A DNA stretch of 64,000 nucleotides from Orbaceae bacterium lpD01 (GTDB taxonomy: Bacteria; Pseudomonadota; Gammaproteobacteria; Enterobacterales; Orbaceae). Shown one piece after another: positions 25,593 to 34,649 of the stretch (position 1 is its first letter; every line of letters begins with the position of its first letter). The notes under the pieces were generated by a model, which had not been told where the DNA came from, did no database searches, and was given only the letters and a program-made list of their open reading frames with translations. The translations under genes were made by a program, and so were the position numbers. The stretch covers positions 1,613,195 through 1,677,194 of the forward strand of contig CP133959.1 in NCBI GenBank assembly GCA_036251705.1, in the 5' to 3' direction.

Positions 25593-26072
25593 TTAAAACT
25601 TCACGTTAGTACGCAGTAAATTCATCAATTGCGATGGTTTTTTTGCCTGCTGTAGCTGCTCAAGAAATGTGCCATCACTCAGACAGCTGAGCAGCGTTTG
25701 TAATAAAACGATATGGCCGTCTTTCTCCATAAAACCTAATAAAAAAATAAAACTGGCTGGCAAGATTTGATCATTATTGGCCATCTCATGCCACGGCACG
25801 CTGCCCTTGACCCGGGTGACCGAGATAAACGGTTGGCGGATATGTTCAATATCGGTATGCGGCAGCGCCACCACATAGGGCTGGGTGGGTAAGGCGGTGG
25901 GATATAACTGTTCGCGCGCCTTAATCGCCGCCAGAAAGGTGCTTTTGACAAAGCCATGGCGATATAAAATCGGAAAGATAAACTCAAAAAATGCATCCGC
26001 ATCTTCAAAGTCTTGGTCTAAAAAAATTAGTTCATCAAAAAATAGCGGTGGATAATGGTCTATTTCGGTCAT
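25593..26072 (-). CDS. PTS transporter subunit IIA, fructose/galactitol type
   Basis: A 159-residue IIA protein with the phospho-acceptor His72 in VVALPHTDIEH, characteristic of the fructose/mannitol/galactitol IIA group. It takes phosphate from HPr and hands it to IIB Cys8. GGGAGCGTAGCAC before the ATG supports the start. It is the first gene of the operon that runs through IIB, IIC, regulator, aldolase, DhaK-like and DhaL-like genes. Confidence 0.9.
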   Translation of the reverse strand: MTEIDHYPPLFFDELIFLDQDFEDADAFFEFIFPILYRHGFVKSTFLAAIKAREQLYPTALPTQPYVVALPHTDIEHIRQPFISVTRVKGSVPWHEMANNDQILPASFIFLLGFMEKDGHIVLLQTLLSCLSDGTFLEQLQQAKKPSQLMNLLRTNVKF

Positions 26073-26412
26073 GTGCTACGCTCCCAACTCAAATACAGTC
26101 ATACCGACATCGAGACGATTTATAGGGGGTTATCCTGAGCATGATTGTAAAGAATCACACCCGCACAGACTAACGAATTTACTCCCAAATTCTCTCCGTG
26201 TGATTGCACATTAGCGGGATAAGAAGATGGCCATAAAGAGATTATACGGACAATGAATAGAATAAAACGAGATGTATGTGGAACATTGCATCCTCTATGG
26301 TGATGGAGGAAGCCCAAACGCAACTATCTGCGGATATTCAACCCCCAAATTAAAGAGGTATGTGCCATCGGAGAGATTCTCGCAAATAGTGTGATACTCT
26401 CCCACCAACAGA
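26073..26412. other. PTS operon promoter region with possible usher 3' remnant
   Basis: A 340-base gap between the PTS operon and the truncated usher gene, both leftward. On the minus strand around 26120-26220 one frame reads ANVQSHGENLGV then AGVILYNHAQDNPL. This resembles the penultimate FGAxVxSxxGxxxGIVxxxGxVYL region of fimbrial ushers, in a frame different from the intact part. It may be the decayed end of that gene, but the match is short and unproven. The PTS promoter must also lie here; a TATAAA is seen near 26118-26123. Confidence 0.35.
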
Positions 26413-28575
26413 TTACGGCCTTTTCTGATCAACTCCAAAATGGCTAAACATAATCGCCCCAGCAGTCGGTACCACATCAATTTCCAGCTGCGTATCATCA
26501 TTCTCTTCTGGTAGATCTGCACTGTTTAATGACAGGCGATTGACGCGATAGGGCGTTAAGGTACTGACTATCGCATAGCCGCGCCAGTCTGTTGTGGTGC
26601 CATACTGATTATCGACGCCAACGCCCGGTCTACCCGGTACGCTGACAATGGCCATGGTTTCACCTAAACTTTGGCCTAACGTTAAACCGTGCGCATGCAG
26701 CACGGCGCTGCCGCTCAGCTCGACGGTGTGCTGGCGATAGCCCTGCCCCTGCGAATAGCCTAAACGTAAGCTACCTGCATTATATTGGTAATCCGCGCTC
26801 AGGTCCTGACTGCTGCCATCATGCTGGTCCCGACTGGTACTGATATCATAGCCTAAACTGTAGTCGTCGAGTAGCGTGCCGCTGACGCCGATGCGCTGAC
26901 TGTTAGCGCCATTGTTGACCTGACTCTGATCATAATTCAGCTTCATCCGCGGCAACTTGATCGCCCCGAGCGAGAGCGAGAAAGAGAGGCCTATCTGCGC
27001 CTGGGCTTTACTATAACTATCATTGGTATACGCCGCATATACGCTGATATCAACATCGTCCCAGCTGTCGCTATAGCCCAGCTCGAGACTGGTTTCGCCT
27101 TTATCGCCGCCCCGCATGGCCTGACGCGATAATGTCACATAAAAGTTACTGGAATCAGACAGATACTGGTTATAGCGCGCTTCTAAGCGATACTTTTTTT
27201 CGACATCCATATCACCGACATAGACGCCATCTTCCCAATCCCACCAGTAAGTATTTTGTTGGGCGACGGTCTCATTGAAGGTGCGATAGTGCCCAGCCGG
27301 AAAATATTGAAATAGCAGACTGAGGGCTGACTCCTGCGCGGGAAAGGCTTTGGCATAACGGACCCTCAGCACGTCACCGCGATCTTTGCCCGCAATACGT
27401 GGGTCGTCAGCCACCGCCACACTATAATCCAGCGACAGCGCGCCCCACTGTGCCAAACTTTTACCTATGCCAATGACGGCACTGTGATATAAACGAGCAT
27501 TCAGCAGCCCAGCATAGACCGTGGTCGTTTCCGGTAAGCCATAACTTAAGGCAAGTTGCTGGAATAACGGTTGTTGCTCTTTGATACCAAAATAGTTTTG
27601 ATATTGACCCAAAGTAACGTCATACTTCCATTGGCCGGGATGGACCAGATTGGGCATGGCGGAATAGGCAATTTTGCGGGAACTTTCAGTACCATCGCTC
27701 TCCTGAATAGTGATATCAATATCCCCATCGGGTGCGGGTGGATAGACATCTTTCAGGATAAACGTACCGGGAGAGACAAAGGTCTGGTAGATCACCTCAC
27801 CGTTTTGCCGCACCGTGACTTTGGCATTGCTATGCGCATAACCGCGTATCCAGGGTGAAAAAGTGCGTAAGCCATCCGGCAGCATGCGATCATCGGCACT
27901 CAGGCTTAAGCCGCGATATCTGACGCTGTCAAACAGGCTCGAGGCTGTGGTACTATCACCAATGGAGAGCGATGAACGCCAGCGCGCCAGACTACGAAAA
28001 GCGACCGCTCGCTCAGTATGCCAGGTCGGATTGCCCCAGCTATCTTGCTGATAAATCGGTTCATAACGTAAACGCCACGCGCCGACATTCAGACCCGCGG
28101 TGATATCGGCAAACAAGCTATCTTTACGATCGGCATCTTGATACTGCTCGCCGGCATTATGCGCATAATTGAGGCGATAGTCGAGAAACATCGCCGTGAT
28201 GCCCTCATCCCAGCGGCTGGTAGCGACGCCATTTTCCATATTCGAAAACCGCTCAGCTGGAATCACCAGTGTCACCAGCTGGGCCAGCGGATCATAAAAA
28301 TGCAGGATATTGAGTCTGGTGAGTTCATCGGGTATCACACAATGATTAGCGGTGAAAGCCATTTTCTCAACAAACACATGACGCACGCCCCATTCCAGCA
28401 GTAGCGGAGCGGTAAGACAAGGCTGATCGTCATGATAAAAATCCAGCAGTACCCGCCCCCGATAAGCATCATTGACAATGATATAGGTTTTATCGGTTTC
28501 GGCAAAACAGACTGAGGTTACCCCGGTCAGCCCCAGTAAAATGGTCCGTAAAATAATCGATTTGGTTCTTTTCAT
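26413..28575 (-). pseudogene. Fimbrial outer-membrane usher, C-terminally truncated, orphan
   Basis: A 720-residue FimD/PapC-family usher. It has a signal peptide (about 1-25), an N-terminal chaperone-binding domain, then the barrel and plug with SLFDSVRYRGLSLSADDRM, GYAHSNAKVTVRQNGEVIY and VSPGTFILKDVYP. The frame keeps full similarity to GAIMFSHF, the point before the C-terminal domains, then ends in GVDQKRP. Ushers are normally about 800-850 residues with two C-terminal Ig-like domains, so roughly 100 residues are missing. No chaperone or pilin gene is in the window. The ATG at 28575 with AGGAACC is preferred over 28626, because that earlier start lies beyond a terminator. Probably a remnant of a fimbrial operon; a working short usher is unlikely. 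Confidence 0.8.
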
Positions 28576-28587
28576 GGTTCCTATAAT

Positions 28588-28613
28588 AAAAAAGGTGCCG
28601 AAGCACCTTTTTT
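28588..28613. terminator. Terminator between yqjC-like and usher genes
   Basis: AAAAAAGGTGC, CGAA tetraloop and GCACCTTTTTT form a symmetrical hairpin right after the yqjC-like stop codon and just before the usher ATG. Confidence 0.88.
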
Positions 28614-28626
28614 CATTGTGATTCAA

Positions 28627-29067
28627 TTAGCTTTTCAGTGCAGCGAGTTCAGCACGCGCTTGATTCAGATCAGCTTGAACTTCTTTCACGTCATTTTGTT
28701 TTTCAGTTAATTTCTTTTGATACTTAGCGACTTTCTTGACATCACCTTTTGCCTGCGCTTGACGCAGATCAGTTTGTACTTCACGGACATCGTCCTGTTT
28801 TTCAGCGAGTTTCTTTTCAAGTTTAGTGACTTTTTGTTCTGCATCTTTAATCAGACCGCTATTAGTACAGTGTGCATTGGTCTCGCTTAAGGCTTTCTTT
28901 AAACCAGCTACTTTAGCCGTGTTACCATATCTCTGTGCCTCTTTGATCTGATTTTCAATCGCAGAACGTTTAGCTGCACAGTCGTTACCGCCAGCTAAAG
29001 CCACAGATGAGATACCAACGCCCATTGCAATTACAAGTGGTAATACCATTAATTTAGCTTTGTTCAT
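28627..29067 (-). CDS. yqjC: YqjC-like DUF1090 periplasmic protein with duplicated coiled-coil unit
   Basis: A 146-residue exported protein. Signal peptide residues 1-25 (ending ALA) are followed by the DUF1090 pattern: CAAKRSAIENQIKEAQRYGN, a second Cys in NAHC, and a long charged helix. The helix holds two near-copies of a unit (KLAEKQDDVREVQTDLRQAQ and KLTEKQNDVKEVQADLNQAR), making it longer than the roughly 120 residues I recall for E. coli YqjC. Function is unknown; a periplasmic coiled coil is likely. AAGGATTTTAAT lies before the start. It has its own terminator, and its upstream region carries 11-base tandem repeats. Confidence 0.8.
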   Translation of the reverse strand: MNKAKLMVLPLVIAMGVGISSVALAGGNDCAAKRSAIENQIKEAQRYGNTAKVAGLKKALSETNAHCTNSGLIKDAEQKVTKLEKKLAEKQDDVREVQTDLRQAQAKGDVKKVAKYQKKLTEKQNDVKEVQADLNQARAELAALKS

Positions 29068-29170
29068 ATTAAAATCCTTATTAATTGGTTTTTATGTTAG
29101 GAAGTAGGCCTTCCCCTTCCCTCTATTAAACATTCTAAGGTTTTCACTAATTACTTTGCTATCTTCGTTC

Positions 29171-29191
29171 TTCCTCACTGACCTGTAGGAA
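29171..29191. promoter_or_regulatory. Imperfect inverted repeat TTCCT...AGGAA upstream of yqjC-like gene
   Basis: TTCCTCACTGACCTGTAGGAA has five-base perfect outer arms. EvgA-type regulators are known to bind inverted sites with TGTAGGAA-like halves (from memory), and an EvgA-like gene lies 4 kb away. The binding role is inference. Confidence 0.35.
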
Positions 29192-29207
29192 TGGCTTAAG
29201 CGTTTGT

Positions 29208-29262
29208 AGTCCCTCTGTAGTAACTATTTAGTAACTATTTAGTAACTCTGTTGTAACTATAT
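29208..29262. repeat. Five tandem 11-base repeats upstream of yqjC-like gene
   Basis: Units are AGTCCCTCTGT, AGTAACTATTT, AGTAACTATTT, AGTAACTCTGT and TGTAACTATAT. The period of about one DNA helical turn would place each unit on the same face. The array overlaps the last six bases of the hybrid kinase gene and lies 140-195 bases before the yqjC-like start. Confidence 0.75.
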
Positions 29263-32200
29263 CGTCCCTATGCTAGTCCGCAAGCGCGTTTGCAGTCTGG
29301 CAATCTGCGCTTGAACCTGAGCAATCGCCTGCCTGTCGCACTGCTGCTTGAGCTGATCACAGGCGTTGGCAAGCTCAGTATCATGGACTAAATGCGCTGA
29401 ACCGGCTATTTTATGGGCCAGCGCTGCAAGATTATCGACATCAAGCTCAGCGTGCTCGGCCTCCGCGCTTAATGCCGCTGAGTCTTCAGTCAAGCACTGC
29501 TGTAGCGTTACCATAAACTCGGCCAATATTTCTGGTTGCTGTAGCGCGACCGGCAGGCTAGTCACATCGAACGCCTGCAGCGGAGGGGCTGAAACAATTG
29601 GCGTGATGGTGGCCAATTTTTCCATCAATCCTTTCAGATTAATCGGTTTGAACAGGCAATCATCCATTCCCGCCTGCAGACAGGCTTGATAGTCGCTGTC
29701 TTGTGCATTGGCAGTTAATCCCCAAACGATCATGGCCGGTTGCGATTGCTCGCGTTCCAACGTGCGCAGGCGCCGGGTAAAGTGGTAACCATCCATATTG
29801 GGCATCTGACAATCGGTAATCACCAGATCAAAACGCTGGCTTTCACAGGCGGCCAGCGCCTCTTGGCCATCGGTCACAGCCGTCACCTGATGGCCTAAAT
29901 GCGTCAACTGGCGCATCAGTAGCAATCTACCCGCCTGATTATCTTCAGCGATCAGAATGCGCAGCAGCTGTGCGGTGACATCCTTGATCGCAGTGACAGC
30001 AGGAATCTCCAACGCCACCAATCGAGACAGCGAGAGATGAATATTAAATTCACTGCCAATCGCCGGCTCACTGCTTAAGGTAATGCTGCCGCCCATCATC
30101 TCGATCAAAGTCCGGCTGATATAGAGCCCCAGCCCGGCCCCACTACCGGCATCTTCGGCTTGAGCAAATGGCTGGAATAGTCGTTCGCACGTCACTTCAT
30201 CAATGCCTTTACCGGTATCTTGGACCTGAATACAGACATCAAGCCGCTCGGCGGTGATCCGTTCAACCATTACATTCAGGGTGACCCGCCCTTGTTGGGT
30301 AAATTTAATCGCATTACTCACCAGATTTGACAACACCTGTTTAAAACGCAGCGGATCGACCAACACATCACCGCTCACTTCCGCATCGATTTCCAGACAG
30401 AAATCCAAGCCTTTCTGGCGCGCCACCCCTTCAAACAAACTGGCGACCGCTTCAATCTGGTGACGTAAGTCGGCGCGTTCTGGATGCAGTACCAGCCGCG
30501 CCGACTCAATACGCGAGATATCCAAAATATCACCAATCAGCGCCAGCAAAGAGTTCGCGGAGTCATGGGCGATATTGAGCAGCCCGTCATCGAGCGCCAC
30601 CCCCTGCCGCTGCTGACCTAAAGCGAGCTCGAGCATACCGATTATGGCATTAAGTGGTGTACGGATTTCATGGCTCATCGTCGCCAAAAAGGTGGTTTTC
30701 GCCCGATTAGCCGCATCGGCCCGCTCTTTGGCCAGTTGTAATTCACTAATCAGTTGCTCGCGTTCGGTGATATCAAACCAACTACCGACTTTATTACCGG
30801 CATAATCCGCGCTATTCATCAACAACATGCTCCACTGCTGGAGGGTACGTTGTTGCCCTGATCCGGACCAACTGCGGGTAATAAACAGCGCATTAGGATG
30901 GCTATGATCAGAATACAGAATTCGCTCTGGGCTGCTCGATGGGCTCAACTGATAATGCGCCAGTGACTGACCAACCGCTTGTGACGCGGTCTCACCCACC
31001 GCACGATAAAAATGACTATTGGCGGCGACGATGCGTTCATTGAAATCGGTCAGATAGACCGGCAGCGGTAGCGCATCTAATAAAGCCTGTTGCTGAGATT
31101 GAAGTATATGCCGTAAACGACGGCGTCCAATCAATAAGACGAGCAGCAACAGGCATAATAAGCCAAGCGCCACTAGTAGCAGCGGATAATAGCTCAACAG
31201 CGGCGCTTTTTTATTATCCGCCATTTTCATTAAGTAAGCTTTGCTATACCAGTTACGGGTCATGGCATGCATCTCTTCCGGCGGAATATTGAGTAAAGCT
31301 TTATCCAGAATAGTGGCCAGCGGATATTCATTCTCTGACACGCCCATCACAAAGCGCGCCGGCTCAGTTTCCAGTCCTCGAATGATTTTGAGATTGGCCA
31401 TCTGATCATGTGAGAGCAGAAAATCCGCACTGATCATCGGCAGTACCAGCGCTTGCGCTCGTTCGGCCCTGACGGCGTTAATGCCAGCTTGCGGCGAATC
31501 GACCGGCAAAATCTGACTTTTAGCATATTGCTGCTTGAGAAATGACTCAAGCGGATGCCCTTTGACCAGTGCAATATAATGCAGCGCCACATCTTCACTC
31601 AGTTTTTCATCGCCGATTAACACCCAGGAACTAAACAGATAAGATCGGGTAGTTAACAGGCCATTGGGCCAGACGGTATCAAGCGTGACACCGGCGACCA
31701 CATCGGCCTTGCCCGATTTCACTTCCTGTAACGAATGTTGCAAGGTATTGGCGCGAATCACCTTAAATTTTAGCCCAGTGCGGCTGGTGATCTCCGTCAT
31801 AATATCGGCAGTCAGGCCACGAAAATCGCCCTGCGCATCAAAAAAACTCAGCGGCGGAAAATCATCGTTCACTACCACTCGTACCGTCGGGTTCTCTTCT
31901 ATCCATTTGCGTTCCAGTGAGGTAAACAGCAGATGACGAGCATTGGTGTTTTCCGGACTGCCGCCACTCCAGCGACTTTGAATCGCCGCATTGGTGCGAT
32001 CAGGAATAATCGTCAGCACCGAATTTAACACTTTTAACAGCCGGGTATTATTGTGGGCGACGGCAAAGGAGAAGCCATTGATATTCTCCTGCGGCAGCAT
32101 CTGTAAGCGTAAATTATTTAGGTTAGCCTGATTAATCAAATATTGTGCGGAGGTGGCATCACCGATAAAGGCATCGAGATTATTAAATGACAGTGCTTCC

Positions 32201-32775
32201 AGTGCTCGCCTTGGGGAGTCATAGACCTGATACTGCTGAGGATAGCGATCGGTCAAGGCTTTATGGTTGCTGTATAAGCGCTCAATCGCAATACGCTGCG
32301 GCGCTTTAGGATGCAGCAGGCTATCGGTCCGTTCAACTAAAGCCGGCATAGCGGTCAGATAAGGCTCAGTCAGCTGAAAATGATATTTTTCGGCTTCGTC
32401 ATTGCTGGCATTACCAATCAGATCGATATCCCCATTGGCCAGCGCCTGCATCATTAACGCTTCACTATCATAGTAACGCACCTGAATCTGCACATTGAGG
32501 GTATAGGCAATAATGCCCAGATAGTCACCATTGATGCCGCCGTAATCCTGTATGCCAGACGTAATATCATAGGGCGGATAGTTAGGGGCGGAAGTGCCAT
32601 ATATCAGGGTACGTTTTTGACGCAGCCACTGCCAGTCGCTGCCACTCAGCGCCGGTTCTGGTAACTGCACCTGTTCCCGGCTCACCAGATTAACTTCACG
32701 ATAAGAGGGTGACTCCTCAGCCAAAACCGCAAAGCAGAGCGAGAGCAGCATGAGCAGCGACTTAGTGATCTTCAT
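29257..32775 (-). CDS. BvgS/EvgS-like hybrid sensor histidine kinase
   Basis: A 1172-residue inner-membrane kinase. Order of parts: signal peptide 1-19; two tandem periplasmic SBP_bac_3 (Venus flytrap) domains at about 40-275 and 285-515; one membrane helix at about 527-548; PAS domain at about 565-680; HisKA with His701 (MSHEIRTPLN); HATPase with NLVSNAIKF and GAGLGLYIS; receiver with Asp988 (ITDCQMPNMDG); HPt with His1121 (ALAHKIAGSAH). Phosphate flows His701-Asp988-His1121 and then to the partner regulator. The start at 32775 overlaps the regulator gene by 14 bases. BvgS/EvgS kinases sense signals such as nicotinate, sulfate or acid pH; the signal here is unknown. Confidence 0.93.
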   Translation of the reverse strand: MKITKSLLMLLSLCFAVLAEESPSYREVNLVSREQVQLPEPALSGSDWQWLRQKRTLIYGTSAPNYPPYDITSGIQDYGGINGDYLGIIAYTLNVQIQVRYYDSEALMMQALANGDIDLIGNASNDEAEKYHFQLTEPYLTAMPALVERTDSLLHPKAPQRIAIERLYSNHKALTDRYPQQYQVYDSPRRALEALSFNNLDAFIGDATSAQYLINQANLNNLRLQMLPQENINGFSFAVAHNNTRLLKVLNSVLTIIPDRTNAAIQSRWSGGSPENTNARHLLFTSLERKWIEENPTVRVVVNDDFPPLSFFDAQGDFRGLTADIMTEITSRTGLKFKVIRANTLQHSLQEVKSGKADVVAGVTLDTVWPNGLLTTRSYLFSSWVLIGDEKLSEDVALHYIALVKGHPLESFLKQQYAKSQILPVDSPQAGINAVRAERAQALVLPMISADFLLSHDQMANLKIIRGLETEPARFVMGVSENEYPLATILDKALLNIPPEEMHAMTRNWYSKAYLMKMADNKKAPLLSYYPLLLVALGLLCLLLLVLLIGRRRLRHILQSQQQALLDALPLPVYLTDFNERIVAANSHFYRAVGETASQAVGQSLAHYQLSPSSSPERILYSDHSHPNALFITRSWSGSGQQRTLQQWSMLLMNSADYAGNKVGSWFDITEREQLISELQLAKERADAANRAKTTFLATMSHEIRTPLNAIIGMLELALGQQRQGVALDDGLLNIAHDSANSLLALIGDILDISRIESARLVLHPERADLRHQIEAVASLFEGVARQKGLDFCLEIDAEVSGDVLVDPLRFKQVLSNLVSNAIKFTQQGRVTLNVMVERITAERLDVCIQVQDTGKGIDEVTCERLFQPFAQAEDAGSGAGLGLYISRTLIEMMGGSITLSSEPAIGSEFNIHLSLSRLVALEIPAVTAIKDVTAQLLRILIAEDNQAGRLLLMRQLTHLGHQVTAVTDGQEALAACESQRFDLVITDCQMPNMDGYHFTRRLRTLEREQSQPAMIVWGLTANAQDSDYQACLQAGMDDCLFKPINLKGLMEKLATITPIVSAPPLQAFDVTSLPVALQQPEILAEFMVTLQQCLTEDSAALSAEAEHAELDVDNLAALAHKIAGSAHLVHDTELANACDQLKQQCDRQAIAQVQAQIARLQTRLRTSIGTI

Positions 32776-33412
32776 GTGAAAACGCTTTGTCAGCTTGCTG
32801 ATCAAAAAAAGTGACCAGCTCTTCTGGCTTACTTAACTGCAATTTTTCCATCAGACGCGACTTATAGGTACTGATGGTTTTATTGCTGAGTATCAGTCGG
32901 TTGGCAATCTCTTTATTACTGAGTCCATCGGATAGATAACGTAACACGGTGAGCTCCCTATCGGACAGTTTGGCTAGCGCGCTTTTATCGTGGGTCTCCG
33001 GTGCTGACGAGGTTAATAACGACTCGCAGATAAAATCGGGGAAGCAGTGATAGTTTTGCAGTACTAACTGACACATCAGCGCCAACTGGCTGATATCTTG
33101 ATCCTTACCGAAAAAACCACTAGCGCCCGCCCGCCAGGCCCGTTCCGCATAGGTTTCAGCCGGCAAACTGGTATAGATAATCACTTTAGCCGGGATGGAT
33201 AACTGGCGTAGATGCTGGAGAATTTGCAGACCATCCATTTTATTGAGCATGATATCGAGAATCACCAGCTGTGGCTGCTTCTCCTTAATTTGCGCCAACG
33301 CGCAGATCCCGTCGGTCGCGGTGATAATGGTATGATCACCTAGCGACGTCAGAATCGCTTTGACCGCAAAACCGATGGCAGGATGATCATCGACAACTAA
33401 CCAGGTACTCAT
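32762..33412 (-). CDS. EvgA/BvgA-like NarL-family response regulator
   Basis: A 216-residue regulator. An N-terminal receiver has Asp53 as phospho-acceptor (LVILDIML), Thr at TSLP and a conserved Lys in FGKDQD. A C-terminal LuxR-type helix-turn-helix follows at about 148-205 (LSNKEIANRLILSNKTIS). It is encoded first and overlaps its kinase gene by 14 bases, the usual EvgAS order. Targets are unknown; the neighbouring usher and yqjC-like gene with tandem repeats upstream are candidates. TAAGGATATTGCC before the ATG supports the start. Confidence 0.92.
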   Translation of the reverse strand: MSTWLVVDDHPAIGFAVKAILTSLGDHTIITATDGICALAQIKEKQPQLVILDIMLNKMDGLQILQHLRQLSIPAKVIIYTSLPAETYAERAWRAGASGFFGKDQDISQLALMCQLVLQNYHCFPDFICESLLTSSAPETHDKSALAKLSDRELTVLRYLSDGLSNKEIANRLILSNKTISTYKSRLMEKLQLSKPEELVTFFDQQADKAFSHEDH

Positions 33413-33815
33413 GGCAATATCCTTATTTCAAGCAAGAAACCCTATATAGACAATCCAACTATGAGAAATTCCATCTCAGTGACCAAGTAAAATATTATTT
33501 ACATTCAATTAGTTATCATCATTTATTGCGTTCGGGATATTTTTTATTTATCTGATGATAAACTAAGCAGATAAAATACGATAGCATATACCGGCAAAAA
33601 ATAACACCATCAAATAATGCCAGTACATAATACCTCGAAATATTGAGAGATAAATAGTGGCAGGTAGGCTCAGAGAGATAAAGATGGCGAAATACGGGGA
33701 TAAATCTGTGATAAATATAAATTAGGCGATATTTTTTAATCTATTGATAATCTGACAACTTGTATACACGACAAGTTACGGTGTCTAAAGCTATCTAGCG
33801 CTATATTATTAACGT
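33413..33815. other. AT-rich intergenic region upstream of the response regulator
   Basis: About 400 AT-rich bases between two leftward genes. It should hold the promoter of the two-component operon. I see no gene, no clear terminator and no convincing repeat. Confidence 0.45.
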
Positions 33816-34324
33816 TTATTGCGCGATTTTTTTCCATTTCCTAATTTTACTTCGGAAACTTTTGAAGGGCGTAATTGAGTTGATATGAATAAACTTTGCA
33901 ACTGTCCAATTTTCAGGATAAGGCTTAGTCCAATTTCTGCGATCTTTTATAAATAACGTTTCTTCAGTTAATAAATTAATCCACCCATTCCATTCACCGA
34001 CCATTTGTTTAAAGTGCTGTATCAGTTCTTTTAAAGATAATCCTTGATATGTTCGGTAGAATGATTGATAAAGCTCGCCTAAATTATTCCATTTGTATCC
34101 TTCGGCAGGTAAAATAGGTACCTCTCCAGACAGTTCTTTATCATCCCATGATTTGACTAAAGTTAACTAGCCTAGTTGATAAGCGATCATTTGAGCTGGT
34201 GTTCTATCAACGCCATCAACTAAAATATTTTTTTATCATCATCAATGCTATTAAACTCGTCAATAAACAAATTGGCCGTTTTATTGATTTCATCTAATAA
34301 TTGTTTTTTATTTTCATAGCTCAT
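33816..34324 (-). pseudogene. ClbS/DfsB-family gene, broken by a -1 frameshift and an in-frame TAG
   Basis: Reading leftward from ATG 34324 gives MSYENKKQLLDEIN and IDDDKK, then a run of seven A (34228-34234). With an eighth A the frame continues NILVDGVDRTPAQMIAYQLG, meets a TAG, and resumes LTLVKSWDDKEL, AEGYKWNNLGELYQSFY and a C-terminal INSITPFKSFRSKIRKWKK. This order matches ClbS/DfsB (DUF1706) four-helix proteins of about 170 residues, which include the colibactin self-protection protein ClbS. The TAG sits where the family has Trp (LGW), so TGG to TAG is likely. The long intact remainder suggests recent damage, readthrough or assembly error. No toxin cluster is nearby. Confidence 0.8.
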
Positions 34325-34576
34325 ATAAAATCCATATAAATTAAATATTAATCAATTGATTAGCGATAATAGACGCCGCGTACAAAACGGATAAGTATCA
34401 TTAAAATAGATAATTTTTAATTCAAATCGTTAAATGTATTAATAATGAAAAATAAATTTCTTATTTATACCATCAAAAGAGACGGTATAAAACACAATAT
34501 CACATGCTAACTAAAAAATACCGTCAAATATTACGGTATAAATTAACCAATTCCAGTAGATTAAGGTGAACCTGAA

Positions 34577-34614
34577 TAAAAAAACCCAGTCTATCAATTG
34601 ATTTAACTGGGTTT
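34577..34614 (-). terminator. Terminator of guaA
   Basis: On the minus strand AAACCCAGT and ACTGGGTTT form a nine-base stem with a loop that itself contains ATCAATTGAT, followed by a run of T. It begins about 35 bases after the guaA stop codon. Confidence 0.82.
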
Positions 34615-34649
34615 AAAAGATATAAATGAATTTAATGGTGATTAGAGGA

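Noticed and set aside
26295..26522. 75-codon frame overlapping the usher 3' end
   Set aside because: Considered as the displaced usher C-terminus, but its residues do not fit the expected usher region; the frame at 26120-26220 fits slightly better.
29208..29262. CRISPR array
   Set aside because: Units are 11 bases with no spacers, and no cas genes exist in the window.
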